DNA from: Alicyclobacillus tolerans
Lineage (GTDB): Bacteria > Bacillota > Bacilli > Alicyclobacillales > Alicyclobacillaceae
Assembly: GCF_001447355.1 (NCBI RefSeq)
Contig: NZ_JXBW01000002.1
Span: forward strand, 45,136-109,135
Direction of reading: 5' to 3'
DNA length: 64,000 nucleotides
Shown here: one piece after another, positions 17,828 through 26,642 of the stretch
How positions within the stretch are numbered: the stretch's first letter is position 1
Layout: each line of letters begins with the position of its first letter
The notes under the pieces: model-generated
Seen by the model: only the letters and a program-made list of their open reading frames with translations
Told to the model about the DNA's origin: nothing
The model's database searches: none
Program-made: the position numbers and the translations under genes

Positions 17828-19171
17828 TCAAGCTCCAGGTTCTGATGCCGACACTGGCGATCCGGTATGCACGCGAAAATCGACACCATATCCGCCTTCT
17901 CCAACCGCCCCGTCGCGCGAAGTCCAATACACGCGGCGCTTGACTGGCTCCGTTTGCGCCACCACCATGCCATGACTCATGACGATCTCGGCAGGTGGCA
18001 TGCGCCGCAGGAGATCCCACTTGTCATCCGCATCGACGAGCAACAACGACGCAGGCTTCCCGACCTCAATGCCATATCGGTCCTCAATCTGCAACGTCTT
18101 CGCGGATCGATCCGTCACCATATCGACGCAGGCCATAGCCTCTTGACGCCCAGTCATCTGCCCGACATGCATAGCCATGTGTGCCACCTGAAGCATGCTT
18201 CCAGTACCAAACGAGTACCATGGATCCATGATATCGTCGTGGCCAAGGCACACATTGATGCCCGCCTGCCATAACTCTTTTACACGCGTAAAGCCGCGCC
18301 GCTTCGGATAACTGTCAAAACGCCCTTGAAGTGTAGTGTTGATCAGTGGATTGGCAATGAAATGGATATCTGCCTTGCGCAGAAGTCCGAACAATTTATA
18401 GGCGTATGCGTCGTTGTAGCTACCCATGGCCGTCGTGTGACTGGCCGTGACACGCTGGCCCATGCCCCGCTCCAACGCTCGTGTCGCAACAACCTCGACA
18501 AACCGCGACTGCTCGTCGTCGATCTCGTCACAGTGCACGTCCACCAAGCGGTCATATTTTTCGGCGAGATCGAAACACGCGTCGATCGAGCGAACGCCGT
18601 ACTCTCGCGTATACTCGTAGTGCGGAATGGCACCAACGACATCCGCCCCTAAGCGCAGGGCTTCTTCCAAAAGTTCGAGTCCGCGACCATTCTGATACGA
18701 ATAGATGCCCTCCTGGGGAAACGCGACGATTTGAATGTCGATAACACCGCGGACCTTCTCCCGCAACTCCAGCAAGGCCTGTAGCGCAGTCAAGGTCGGA
18801 TCAGTCACATCGACATGTGTGCGAATGTGCAGTGTGCCTTGCGCCATCATCCACTGCAAAGCCTCGTCGACTCTCGCCAGCACGTCCTCTTTTGTCAAGT
18901 AAGGCTTGCGCTCGCTCCAGCGCTGAATGCCTTCAAACAGGGTGCCGCTTTCATTCCAGCGCGGTTGTCCCGCCGTCAACACGGAATCCAGGTGGATATG
19001 CGGCTCGACGAACGGCGGCATGGCGAGCAGCCCCCTGCCTTCTATCACCTGACCACTGTATGTTCGCGTTCCTGCGGTCACAATCTCCGCAATATGACCA
19101 CCCTGAACGCCGATATCAAAATGCCCTTCGCGCCCCATGATACGAACATCCGAAATCCAGACGTCAGACAT
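17828..19171 (-). CDS. codA: Cytosine deaminase-like amidohydrolase (CodA family)
   Basis: 447 residues from the ATG at 19171, with GGAGGAGG 7 nt upstream. Metal-binding residues of the CodA family are visible: HIH in FVEPHIHLDS, the His and Glu in DVHCDEIDDEQSRF, the His in ASHTTAMGSY and the Asp pair in LGHDDIMDPW. It converts cytosine (or isoguanine/related bases) to uracil and ammonia in the cytoplasm. It is divergent from an NCS1 permease gene, which is the classical codB partner, although that gene is interrupted. Substrate within the family (cytosine, isocytosine, creatinine-like) is not fixed by what I can see. Confidence 0.85.
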   Translation of the reverse strand: MSDVWISDVRIMGREGHFDIGVQGGHIAEIVTAGTRTYSGQVIEGRGLLAMPPFVEPHIHLDSVLTAGQPRWNESGTLFEGIQRWSERKPYLTKEDVLARVDEALQWMMAQGTLHIRTHVDVTDPTLTALQALLELREKVRGVIDIQIVAFPQEGIYSYQNGRGLELLEEALRLGADVVGAIPHYEYTREYGVRSIDACFDLAEKYDRLVDVHCDEIDDEQSRFVEVVATRALERGMGQRVTASHTTAMGSYNDAYAYKLFGLLRKADIHFIANPLINTTLQGRFDSYPKRRGFTRVKELWQAGINVCLGHDDIMDPWYSFGTGSMLQVAHMAMHVGQMTGRQEAMACVDMVTDRSAKTLQIEDRYGIEVGKPASLLLVDADDKWDLLRRMPPAEIVMSHGMVVAQTEPVKRRVYWTSRDGAVGEGGYGVDFRVHTGSPVSASEPGA

Positions 19172-19357
19172 GCGGCCACCTCCTCCGTACAGAGAGACTT
19201 TGTCCAACTCATCCTAACACCGCGCATAAGCTAACCACAAATGCCACCCTCCCCAAATATCTACATAAGGCCTGCGGCAACCGGAAAACATACTTTGGCC
19301 GACACGTTTGACCCATACGAAATTTGGCCTTGACGTCAGATTGATTAGCATCCGATA

Positions 19358-19386
19358 TTGACGACTCGTACGGGCATTGTCATAGT
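19358..19386 (+). promoter_or_regulatory. Candidate promoter of the NCS1 permease gene
   Basis: TTGACG (19358-19363) and CATAGT (19381-19386) are 17 nt apart, about 60 nt before the ATG at 19448, in the 276-nt gap between the two divergent genes. Nothing else definite is seen in the gap. Confidence 0.4.
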
Positions 19387-19447
19387 AACAGCGTCCAACG
19401 ATTGAATGAGTTGGAATAAAGGCAGAATTGTAAGGAGGCGTTTCCAC

Positions 19448-20839
19448 ATGTCGTACGCGGATCCATCGGATACATACGGCTCGGAGGTATTACATGTCGA
19501 GCCACATGGAATCGATCCGATTCCCCAATAAGAGCGCCACGGCCGGGTCAGCAGCTTGTTCACGCTCTGGTTCAGCGCAAACCTGGAGTTTGCCACACTG
19601 ACGACCGGCGTTCTTGGCGTTGGCGTATTCGGACTGTCGTTTTGGCAGGCAGCCGTTTCCATTGTTATAGGTACTGTCGTGGGTGCCCTCGCCATCGGTT
19701 TCCTCACGACATTCGGCTATCGTTGGGGCTTGCCACAACTGATTCAGTCGCGAGCTGCATTCGGCTACTTCGGCAATTTTTTGCCTGGAATACTCAATTT
19801 CCTCTGTGGGATCGGCTGGTACACGGTCAACACGGTTCTCGGCGTCTATGCCTTGCAGTGGTTACTACCCATCGGCTTCCTACCAAACCTGATCATTATG
19901 ATCATCCTGCAAGCCATCATCAGTATTTACGGGCACAACATGATTCACTGGGTCGAACGCGTAGCAGTACTGATTTTGTTGGTCATCTTTATTTTGGTCA
20001 GCGTTTATGCGTTTCCACATATTCATTTCAACATCGCGGAAAATCCGCATGCTTCCGCGTTCTCTGGCACTTCCGGTTCCATGATTTTGTCAATTGCGAT
20101 CTCGCTCTCCTACATGATGGGATGGATGACATACAGCTCAGACTACAGCCGTTACTTCCCGCGGGATACGAAATCGACGAAGGCTTTTGCCGCTGCGTTT
20201 TGGGGCAACGTCATTCCGGCCGTTTGGCTCGAGTTGCTCGGTACAGGGCTATCGACTTTCACATCCGTCAGCAAGCCGACCGACCTGGTGTCTGGCATCC
20301 TGCCACACCCACTCGCCATTGTGACCATGCTGGCGATCATTCTCGGAACCATCACCGCAAACGTCATCAACATCTACTCGGGATCCATCTCACTACTTTC
20401 CATCGACGTGGGCATTGTTCGGGCAGTTGCACCAAAGCGTTGGGTTGCGGCACTCTTGGTTGGCATCCTTGGCGGCATTCTGTCGTACGTCGGCGGCCAG
20501 TCTGGTTATTACCAAAATTATAGCAACTTCCTGTTTGTTCTTGCATACTGGATCAGCCCCTGGGCCGCCGTCGTCATTGGCGATTACCTGCTCGTCCGCC
20601 GCCACCGGGATGAGATTGACGACTTTTACGATAAGAACCGGCCGCTGCGTGTGGGGTTCTGGGCATTTCTGATTGGTTTTGCCTGTTCCATACCCTTCTT
20701 CAACCAAGTCATGTATACCGGATACTTTGCGAAGCACTATCCGCAAATCGGCGACATCTCATACTATGTGAGCTTTGTTGTCGCGTTTGTTCTGTACGCA
20801 CTATTTGCAAACCGACAAACCGCCCAAGTCAGACTGTAG
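19448..20839 (+). pseudogene. codB: NCS1 cytosine/purine permease gene with in-frame stop near the start
   Basis: The natural start is the ATG at 19448, with AAGGAGG 8 nt upstream. It reads 27 codons through the conserved HVEPHGIDPIPQ, then meets TAA at 19529-19531. The same frame goes on with ERHGRVSSLFTLWFSANLEF and stays open for about 430 codons with twelve membrane spans, typical of NCS1 nucleobase symporters. The stop sits where the family usually has Glu (IPxxER). So this is a one-codon nonsense change, not a new start. A TTG at 19556 reopens the frame but has no ribosome binding site. A sequencing error, a recent null allele or read-through are all possible. Confidence 0.8.
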
Positions 20840-20849
20840 AAACGACAAC

Positions 20850-20876
20850 AGGCGCCCGCACTACTCACGGGCGCCT
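20850..20876. terminator. Bidirectional hairpin between convergent genes
   Basis: Perfect 9-bp stem AGGCGCCCG / CGGGCGCCT with a 9-nt loop, between the permease gene and the convergent aldo/keto reductase. No run of T follows. Confidence 0.6.
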
Positions 20877-20892
20877 GATGCACTGTATCCTA

Positions 20893-21867
20893 TCACCAAA
20901 TCGGCACGAACCCATCGATTTCGTGCAGGATTTCATCAATCGCACGCAAGGTGTCCTGTGTCAATTCCAACTCCACCGCCTTGACGTTCTCTTCCACCTG
21001 CGCAATGCGGCTTGCCCCAATGATAGCCGATGCAACGTTTTGTTGGCGCAATGTCCAGGAGATCGCCAATTGCGATAGCGAGGCTCCCAGCGACTTTGCG
21101 ATGTCCTCCAGTTTAACCACACACGTCAGCACATCGTCGCGCAAATAACTGCGTATCCAGTAATTTGTTTCATCATTTGCAGCCCGGCTCTCACGAGGCA
21201 CTTGGCTACCTGGACGGTACTTACCGGTGAGAATGCCTTGCGCTAACGGTGAAAACACAACCTGCCCGACGCCTAATTGTGCACAGGTCGGCATAACGTC
21301 CTTCTCGATATAGCGGACGAGCATATTGTAAATCGGTTGATTTGAAATAATCGGGTGGAGATTGCGCTTATCGGCAATTGCGATGGCTTGTCCAATTTGG
21401 GCCGCCGACCATTCGCTGACGCCCGCATACAAAATTTTCCCTGACCGAATCAGATCGTCCAAGGCATACAGCGTCTCTTCCAACGAGACGGTGGGATCGA
21501 ACCGATGGCACTGATATAGATCGATATAATCGACACCTAACCGTTGTAAGCTCGCTTCACACTGTTCGACGATGTGTTTACGCGACAGGCCGTGGTCGTT
21601 AGGCCCATCTCCCATGGGAAAGTATACTTTCGTCGCAAGGACATACGACGATCTCGGATATTTGCGCAATGCTTCACCAACGACCAACTCGGCTTGACCA
21701 CGATTGTATGCGTTTGCCGTATCAAAAAAGTTGATACCGAGTTCATAGGCGCGATCGATACAGGCGATAGCCGTTTCGCGCTCCGTAGCGTTTCCGTATG
21801 TCAACCAACTACCGAGGCCCACTTCACTGACGCGCAACCCACTATTTCCAATTTGACGATACCTCAT
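20893..21867 (-). CDS. Aldo/keto reductase
   Basis: 324 residues, (beta/alpha)8 barrel of the AKR family closest to the Kv-beta/YghZ type. Catalytic set: Asp and Tyr in NFFDTANAYNRGQAE, Lys in YVLATKVYF and the His region in DLYQCHRFDP. The NADPH-binding end is seen in FSPLAQGILTGKYRPG and SAIIGASRIAQVEEN. AGAGGGTGA precedes the ATG by about 8 nt. The gene is alone. Physiological substrate unknown. Confidence 0.9.
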   Translation of the reverse strand: MRYRQIGNSGLRVSEVGLGSWLTYGNATERETAIACIDRAYELGINFFDTANAYNRGQAELVVGEALRKYPRSSYVLATKVYFPMGDGPNDHGLSRKHIVEQCEASLQRLGVDYIDLYQCHRFDPTVSLEETLYALDDLIRSGKILYAGVSEWSAAQIGQAIAIADKRNLHPIISNQPIYNMLVRYIEKDVMPTCAQLGVGQVVFSPLAQGILTGKYRPGSQVPRESRAANDETNYWIRSYLRDDVLTCVVKLEDIAKSLGASLSQLAISWTLRQQNVASAIIGASRIAQVEENVKAVELELTQDTLRAIDEILHEIDGFVPIW

Positions 21868-22030
21868 GAAATCACCCTCTTGAAAGCATGCATGTGATTT
21901 TCATATTGTAAACGGTTCCGCAAGAATCCGAAAACATTGCTTCTCCCGGCATAGCGTGCTACGTTCGTAAAAGACGTCAAATCACCGATGGCAATTGCCC
22001 CCGAGCCCTAGCTTAAAGGAGCCTATTCCC

Positions 22031-22690
22031 ATGATTCGAGGCATCGTGTTCGACTTCGATGGAACTTTAATCGACACCGAATCTGCCTGGTACACCGCCT
22101 TTTGCGATCTCTACCAGCAGCATCGGGTAGAGCTTCCGCTTTCCTTATATGCACAATGTATCGGAACAACCCATGATGCATTCGACCCAGTCGCACACCT
22201 GATCGCATCTGCAGAAATGCCCATCACTGAAAGCGAGATCGAGCAGTTTATTCAGCGCCGTCACCATGAGCTTATGCGTGAAAAAAGCTTGCGTCCCGGA
22301 GTGAAGAAAACCATCGAAACGGCTCGTACACTGGGTCTGCGCATCGGCCTTGCAACGAGTTCACATCGGGCGTGGATCGATCCGTTTCTCGAACGTCTGG
22401 GCATCGCGGATGCCTTTCATTGCATTCGCACCGCAGATGATGTCAAACGCGTCAAACCTGATCCCGCCCTCTACGAACTCACCCTTGCCTGCCTGGGACT
22501 AAAGCCAGATGAGGCTGTTGCCATTGAGGATTCTCCGAACGGCGCCCTCGCGGCCGTGCGTGCCGGTATGCATGTGCTATGTACTCCAAACGATGTCACT
22601 CGTCAACTTCCGTTCCCCGAAAACTGCAACCATGTATCGTCTTTGGACGAGATCGATTGGCCAACCTGGCTGCAAGAACGAAACCGGTAG
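22031..22690 (+). CDS. HAD-family phosphatase/phosphoglucomutase-like hydrolase
   Basis: 219 residues from the ATG at 22031 (AAAGGAG at 9 nt). HAD motif I is VFDFDGTLIDTE, motif II GLATSS, motif III Lys in KRVKPDPALYE and motif IV AIEDSPNGALAA. The alpha-helical cap between residues about 18 and 85 is of the beta-phosphoglucomutase/PGP type. It acts on a small phosphorylated metabolite, perhaps a sugar phosphate; the substrate cannot be read from the sequence. It is a single gene between a divergent reductase and the convergent opp operon. Confidence 0.88.
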   Translation: MIRGIVFDFDGTLIDTESAWYTAFCDLYQQHRVELPLSLYAQCIGTTHDAFDPVAHLIASAEMPITESEIEQFIQRRHHELMREKSLRPGVKKTIETARTLGLRIGLATSSHRAWIDPFLERLGIADAFHCIRTADDVKRVKPDPALYELTLACLGLKPDEAVAIEDSPNGALAAVRAGMHVLCTPNDVTRQLPFPENCNHVSSLDEIDWPTWLQERNR

Positions 22691-22704
22691 GATTCGTGGC
22701 GTAA

Positions 22705-22731
22705 CAAAAACCCGGCCGCACATGCCGCCGG
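22705..22731 (-). terminator. Intrinsic terminator of the opp-type operon
   Basis: CCCGGC / GCCGGG stem (22710-22715 with 22726-22731) with a short inner GC pairing. It is followed on the minus strand by TTTTTG, 16 nt after the oppF stop. It also separates the convergent HAD gene. Confidence 0.7.
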
Positions 22732-22746
22732 GCTTTGCCTGCTTCT

Positions 22747-23703
22747 TCAGTTTGCCAAATGACATGTGACCGAGTGCTGACTGCCAACCAATTTGCGCTC
22801 TGGTTTCTTTTGACGACACACATCAGTTGCAAAGGGACAGCGCGGATGGAATGTGCATCCGCTGGGCGGATTGAATGGCGACGGTATTTCCCCCTGAATC
22901 GATGTCAGCGCCTGACGTTTGTCCGTGTCTTCCGGCATCTTCAAAATGGACTGCAGCAACACCTGGGTATACGGGTGTGTCGGGGTGGCGAACAACTCTT
23001 CGGCCGGACCCTGTGCCACCACTTCGCCGAGATACAACACGGCTACTTGGTCACTGAGGTATTCAACTACGGCCAAATTGTGCGAAATGAAGATATACGT
23101 CAGATTGAAGTCCTTTTGCAGTTCTTGCAACAATTGAATGACCTGAACCTGAATCGACACGTCCAACGCCGAGATGGGTTCGTCGCATATAACCAGCTTC
23201 GGATTTAACGACAGCGCACGGGCGATGCCAACGCGTTGCAACTGGCCACCTGACAACTCATGCGGAAACGCGTACTTCACCACGGTTGGCAAGCCGACGC
23301 GTTCAAGCAGTTCGTCGACGCGCTTTTGCCGCTCCGCCTTGGTTCCGATATTGTGAATCGCCATTGCGTCCTCAATCGCAGCGCCTATCGTCATCCGTGG
23401 ACTCATGCTAGCTTGCGGATCTTGAAAGATAATCTGCATATCGCGGCGCAACGGGCGCATCTGTTTCGGTGACAGTTTTGTGATGTCCTGGCCGTTAAAG
23501 ACGATACGCCCCTCGTTGGCATCGAGCAGGCGAAGCACCAACCGCCCAAGCGTCGATTTGCCTGAACCACTTTCGCCGACGAGTCCCATCGTCTTGCCCG
23601 CGTCCAGCTGGAACGACACTTTTTCAACCGCATGCAGTTCTCGACCTTGCACGCGAAACCGCTTGGATACTTCCTCAACTTGCAGCAATGGACTAGATGG
23701 CAT
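22747..23703 (-). CDS. oppF: Oligopeptide/oligosaccharide ABC importer ATPase (OppF-like)
   Basis: 318 residues from the ATG at 23703 with GGAGGAGG upstream. Walker [10 protein letters not shown], signature LSGGQLQRV, Walker B LVICDEPISALD and switch His in FISHNLAVVEYL are all intact. The C-terminal oligopeptide extension has CTFHPRCPFA with Cys residues typical of OppD/F proteins (Fe-S or structural). The start overlaps oppD by 11 nt. It is the last gene of the five-gene importer. Given the GH9 glucanase just upstream, cello-oligosaccharides are a possible substrate besides peptides. Confidence 0.92.
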   Translation of the reverse strand: MPSSPLLQVEEVSKRFRVQGRELHAVEKVSFQLDAGKTMGLVGESGSGKSTLGRLVLRLLDANEGRIVFNGQDITKLSPKQMRPLRRDMQIIFQDPQASMSPRMTIGAAIEDAMAIHNIGTKAERQKRVDELLERVGLPTVVKYAFPHELSGGQLQRVGIARALSLNPKLVICDEPISALDVSIQVQVIQLLQELQKDFNLTYIFISHNLAVVEYLSDQVAVLYLGEVVAQGPAEELFATPTHPYTQVLLQSILKMPEDTDKRQALTSIQGEIPSPFNPPSGCTFHPRCPFATDVCRQKKPERKLVGSQHSVTCHLAN

Positions 23704-24679
23704 GAGCGAGGACCTCCTCCGCACGATGGCATGCGACATGGTGATTGGGGCTGATTTCCCGCAGTGCCGGTAACTCCAACCTGCATCGCTCTGTGGCAAG
23801 CGGGCAACGCGATGCGAAGGAACAGCTCTTGGGCGGTTCAGTCAGCGTCGGTGCCATGCCAGGAATTGGCGACAATTGGCGATCGCGCTGGCCTATTTCG
23901 ATAATGGAATTCTTTAATCCCATCGTGTACGGATGAGCGGGTTGGCGCAGAAACTGACGAGTGTCCGCCATTTCCATAATCTGTCCAGCATACAGAACGA
24001 TGATCCGGTCGCAAAAGTTGGTCGCGACACCAAAGTCGTGCGTGATCATCGCAATGCTCATCTGCTTTTTTCTACGTTGTTCTTGCAAGAGGGCAAGAAT
24101 CTGCATTTGAACGGTCACATCAAGTGCCGTCGTCGGCTCGTCCGCAATCAGCAGTTGCGGTTCGCAAGCGAGCGCGATCGCAATCATGATGCGTTGGCGC
24201 ATTCCTCCTGAAAACTCATGCGGATAATTGCGAAAACGCGCTTTGGGCTCGGGAATGCCCATTTCATGCAAAAGTTGCAATGTGCGTTCAAACGCCTCGC
24301 GGCGTCCAGCGTATTGATGCGTCAACATGGATTCCATGATTTGATCGCCAATCCGCATGACTGGGTTCAAACTCGTCATCGGATCCTGAAAGATGACACC
24401 GATGTCGCGCCCGCGAATATCCTCCAACTGCCGGGGGCGCATCTTGAGAAGATCATGCCCCTGAAACTTTGCAGTTCCCGCCATAATCTTTCCGTTTTCC
24501 CGAATGAGGCCGAGGGCGGACATCAAGGTCACCGATTTGCCGGATCCGCTTTCGCCCACGATGCCAAGAGCTTCGCCTTCGGCGATAGAAAAGCTCACGC
24601 CGTTGACGGCGAATACCTCGTCTTCACCGCGATCGAACTGAACGCGTAAATCATCAATTGCCAATAATGCCTCTGCCAT
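23693..24679 (-). CDS. oppD: Oligopeptide/oligosaccharide ABC importer ATPase (OppD-like)
   Basis: 328 residues. Walker [13 protein letters not shown]-loop [14 protein letters not shown], signature FSGGMRQRI, Walker [13 protein letters not shown] and His switch MITHDFGV are present. The C-terminal extension [15 protein letters not shown] has the conserved Cys set. Energises import together with OppF at the inner face of the membrane. GGAGG lies 9 nt before the ATG, inside the end of oppC. Confidence 0.93.
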   Translation of the reverse strand: MAEALLAIDDLRVQFDRGEDEVFAVNGVSFSIAEGEALGIVGESGSGKSVTLMSALGLIRENGKIMAGTAKFQGHDLLKMRPRQLEDIRGRDIGVIFQDPMTSLNPVMRIGDQIMESMLTHQYAGRREAFERTLQLLHEMGIPEPKARFRNYPHEFSGGMRQRIMIAIALACEPQLLIADEPTTALDVTVQMQILALLQEQRRKKQMSIAMITHDFGVATNFCDRIIVLYAGQIMEMADTRQFLRQPAHPYTMGLKNSIIEIGQRDRQLSPIPGMAPTLTEPPKSCSFASRCPLATERCRLELPALREISPNHHVACHRAEEVLAHAI

Positions 24680-24680
24680 C

Positions 24681-25571
24681 TCACATGCCTCCTTTCGGAT
24701 TGAACGCTTCTTGTAAGCCGTCGGCTACAAATAGGAAGGATAGCAGCGTGATGGCGAACACACCGGCAGGGAAATAGAGCAACCATGGGAAGCCGAGGAT
24801 ATTAGCCCCTGCCTGGGCTAGCATGTTACCAAACGATGGCATAGGTGGGTTTAAGCCCATGCCCACAATGCTCAATCCTGCTTGCGCAGTCAAATCGTAC
24901 GGAATGCCAAAAGCCAATGACACCACCATGCTTCCGACGACGTTGGGAAACATGTAGCGGCGCGCAATGTGCCACTGCGGCGCTCCCAAGGCACGAGCCG
25001 CTTCCACCATCTCGCCATTTCGCATGGACAGGACCAGCGAACGAATGAGACGGGCATAACCCGCCCAACCAGGGACACCGATGGCGAGAATCATCGGAAA
25101 GATACCCTTGCCGAGCAGTACCACTAGAATGAGGGCGAAAAAGAACGACGGCAACGCAAACATGAAATCGACGGCTCGCATGACAATCATGTCGATGATG
25201 CCTCCGGACAAACCCGCCCATAAGCCCAGCACAATGCCAATAAGGAAACTCACGCAGGTCGCGCCAAGTGCAATCTCAAGCGCGTATCGAACGCTGTACA
25301 AGATTTGGCTGAAGACGTCGTACCCCACCGTGTCTGTACCGAACAAGTGCTGCCACGATGGCCCGGAATGCATGTGCAGAAAATCTGCATAGGTATAGCT
25401 GTACGGCGCAATCCAAGGACCGATAATCCCTATTATGAAAAAGAGAATGACCCAGCCGAGTCCGGCCACCGCAAAACCATTGCGACGATATCGCTGCCAC
25501 GCGCGGTACATCGGCGAATTCTTCCGTGCCCGGCGCACTGACTGCTGGGATTGTGATACGGCAATTGCCAC
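24681..25571 (-). CDS. oppC: Oligopeptide/oligosaccharide ABC importer permease (OppC-like)
   Basis: 296 residues starting with GTG (AGGAGGAAT upstream). A cytoplasmic N-tail is followed by six membrane spans. The permease (EAA) loop reads EAARALGAPQWHIARRYMFPN. The motif HLFGTDTVGYDVFSQILYSVR is characteristic of OppC/DppC. It pairs with OppB and lies one nt before oppD. Confidence 0.93.
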   Translation of the reverse strand: MAIAVSQSQQSVRRARKNSPMYRAWQRYRRNGFAVAGLGWVILFFIIGIIGPWIAPYSYTYADFLHMHSGPSWQHLFGTDTVGYDVFSQILYSVRYALEIALGATCVSFLIGIVLGLWAGLSGGIIDMIVMRAVDFMFALPSFFFALILVVLLGKGIFPMILAIGVPGWAGYARLIRSLVLSMRNGEMVEAARALGAPQWHIARRYMFPNVVGSMVVSLAFGIPYDLTAQAGLSIVGMGLNPPMPSFGNMLAQAGANILGFPWLLYFPAGVFAITLLSFLFVADGLQEAFNPKGGM

Positions 25572-25618
25572 GTGAACATTCCTCCTATCCCGGCTTTGTC
25601 ACCTGCGCAACGCGGCAC

Positions 25619-26584
25619 TCACTGCAATTTGACTCTTGGATCCATCACCGCGTATATGACGTCGACAGCCAAATTCGTCAACATGATGGTTGCGCCCAAA
25701 ATGAAGACCGCCGTGATGGCCAATGGGAAGTCAAAGTTTGTGAACGCCGTCGAAATCACCTTGCCGAGACCGGGTATGGCAAAGATGTTTTCAACCCATA
25801 CAGTACCGACCACCGTGAATGCAAACTGAGGACCTATCACGGTGATTAGCGCGGTGAGCGAGTTCTTTACCCCGTGTTTAAGAACAAGAGGCCAATACTT
25901 GACACCCTTCGCTTTCGCAGTACGAATAAAATCCTGCCTCATGGTTTCGATCAAGCTACCTCGCATGTAGCGGGCTACCACACCGATGTTTCCTGCAGCA
26001 AGAGACACCACGGGCAACACAGCTTCCGGCACGGTTCCCCATCCTGTAACAGGAAGCACGTTTTGCCACACCACACCAAAGAGCAATACGAAGATAACCG
26101 CCAAGACGAACGACGGAATAGCCTGGCCGAACATAGAAAGAGTCGTGACCAAGTAATCAACCCACGTATTTCTCTTAATTGCAGCAATAATACCCATAGG
26201 TATGCCCACAACTACGGACAAAACCACCGATGAAAAAGCTAGAATCACACTGATAGGCAGAGCCGTCTTCAGCTGGGACATGATGCTGAGCGTCGGATTT
26301 TGCATTGAATTACCAAAGTTAAGCGTAAAAGTATGCCATTCGTAGAGAAGCACCTGATGCCAGAGTGGAAGATTCAGGCCATACCGGAGTTGAAACTGCT
26401 CCATAAGTTTCTGGTAGGCAGCCGGATCCTGAGCTGCAAGCGGAGCGAGTGACGACGCAAGCTGCGTCGTGTTCATGAACCCTCCCGGCGAGCAATACAT
26501 CATAATATACGAGATGGCAATCACAGCCGCGAGCGTGATCACAATAGCCACAAAGCGCTTGGCGAAAAATTTGGCATAGAACAT
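25619..26584 (-). CDS. oppB: Oligopeptide/oligosaccharide ABC importer permease (OppB-like)
   Basis: 321 residues from the ATG at 26584, which has AAGGAGG 6 nt upstream; the frame before it is untranslated. N-terminal membrane span (FVAIVITLAAVIAISYIMMY), six spans in all. The coupling loop reads MRQDFIRTAKAKGVKYWPLVLKHG, and the C-terminus ends DPRVKLQ as in OppB/DppB. It follows oppA by 58 nt. Confidence 0.93.
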   Translation of the reverse strand: MFYAKFFAKRFVAIVITLAAVIAISYIMMYCSPGGFMNTTQLASSLAPLAAQDPAAYQKLMEQFQLRYGLNLPLWHQVLLYEWHTFTLNFGNSMQNPTLSIMSQLKTALPISVILAFSSVVLSVVVGIPMGIIAAIKRNTWVDYLVTTLSMFGQAIPSFVLAVIFVLLFGVVWQNVLPVTGWGTVPEAVLPVVSLAAGNIGVVARYMRGSLIETMRQDFIRTAKAKGVKYWPLVLKHGVKNSLTALITVIGPQFAFTVVGTVWVENIFAIPGLGKVISTAFTNFDFPLAITAVFILGATIMLTNLAVDVIYAVMDPRVKLQ

Positions 26585-26642
26585 CGCTGGCCTCCTTCCG
26601 AAGCGCCCGTGGGCAAAGCCCACGGGCCGTCTTTACGCCACC

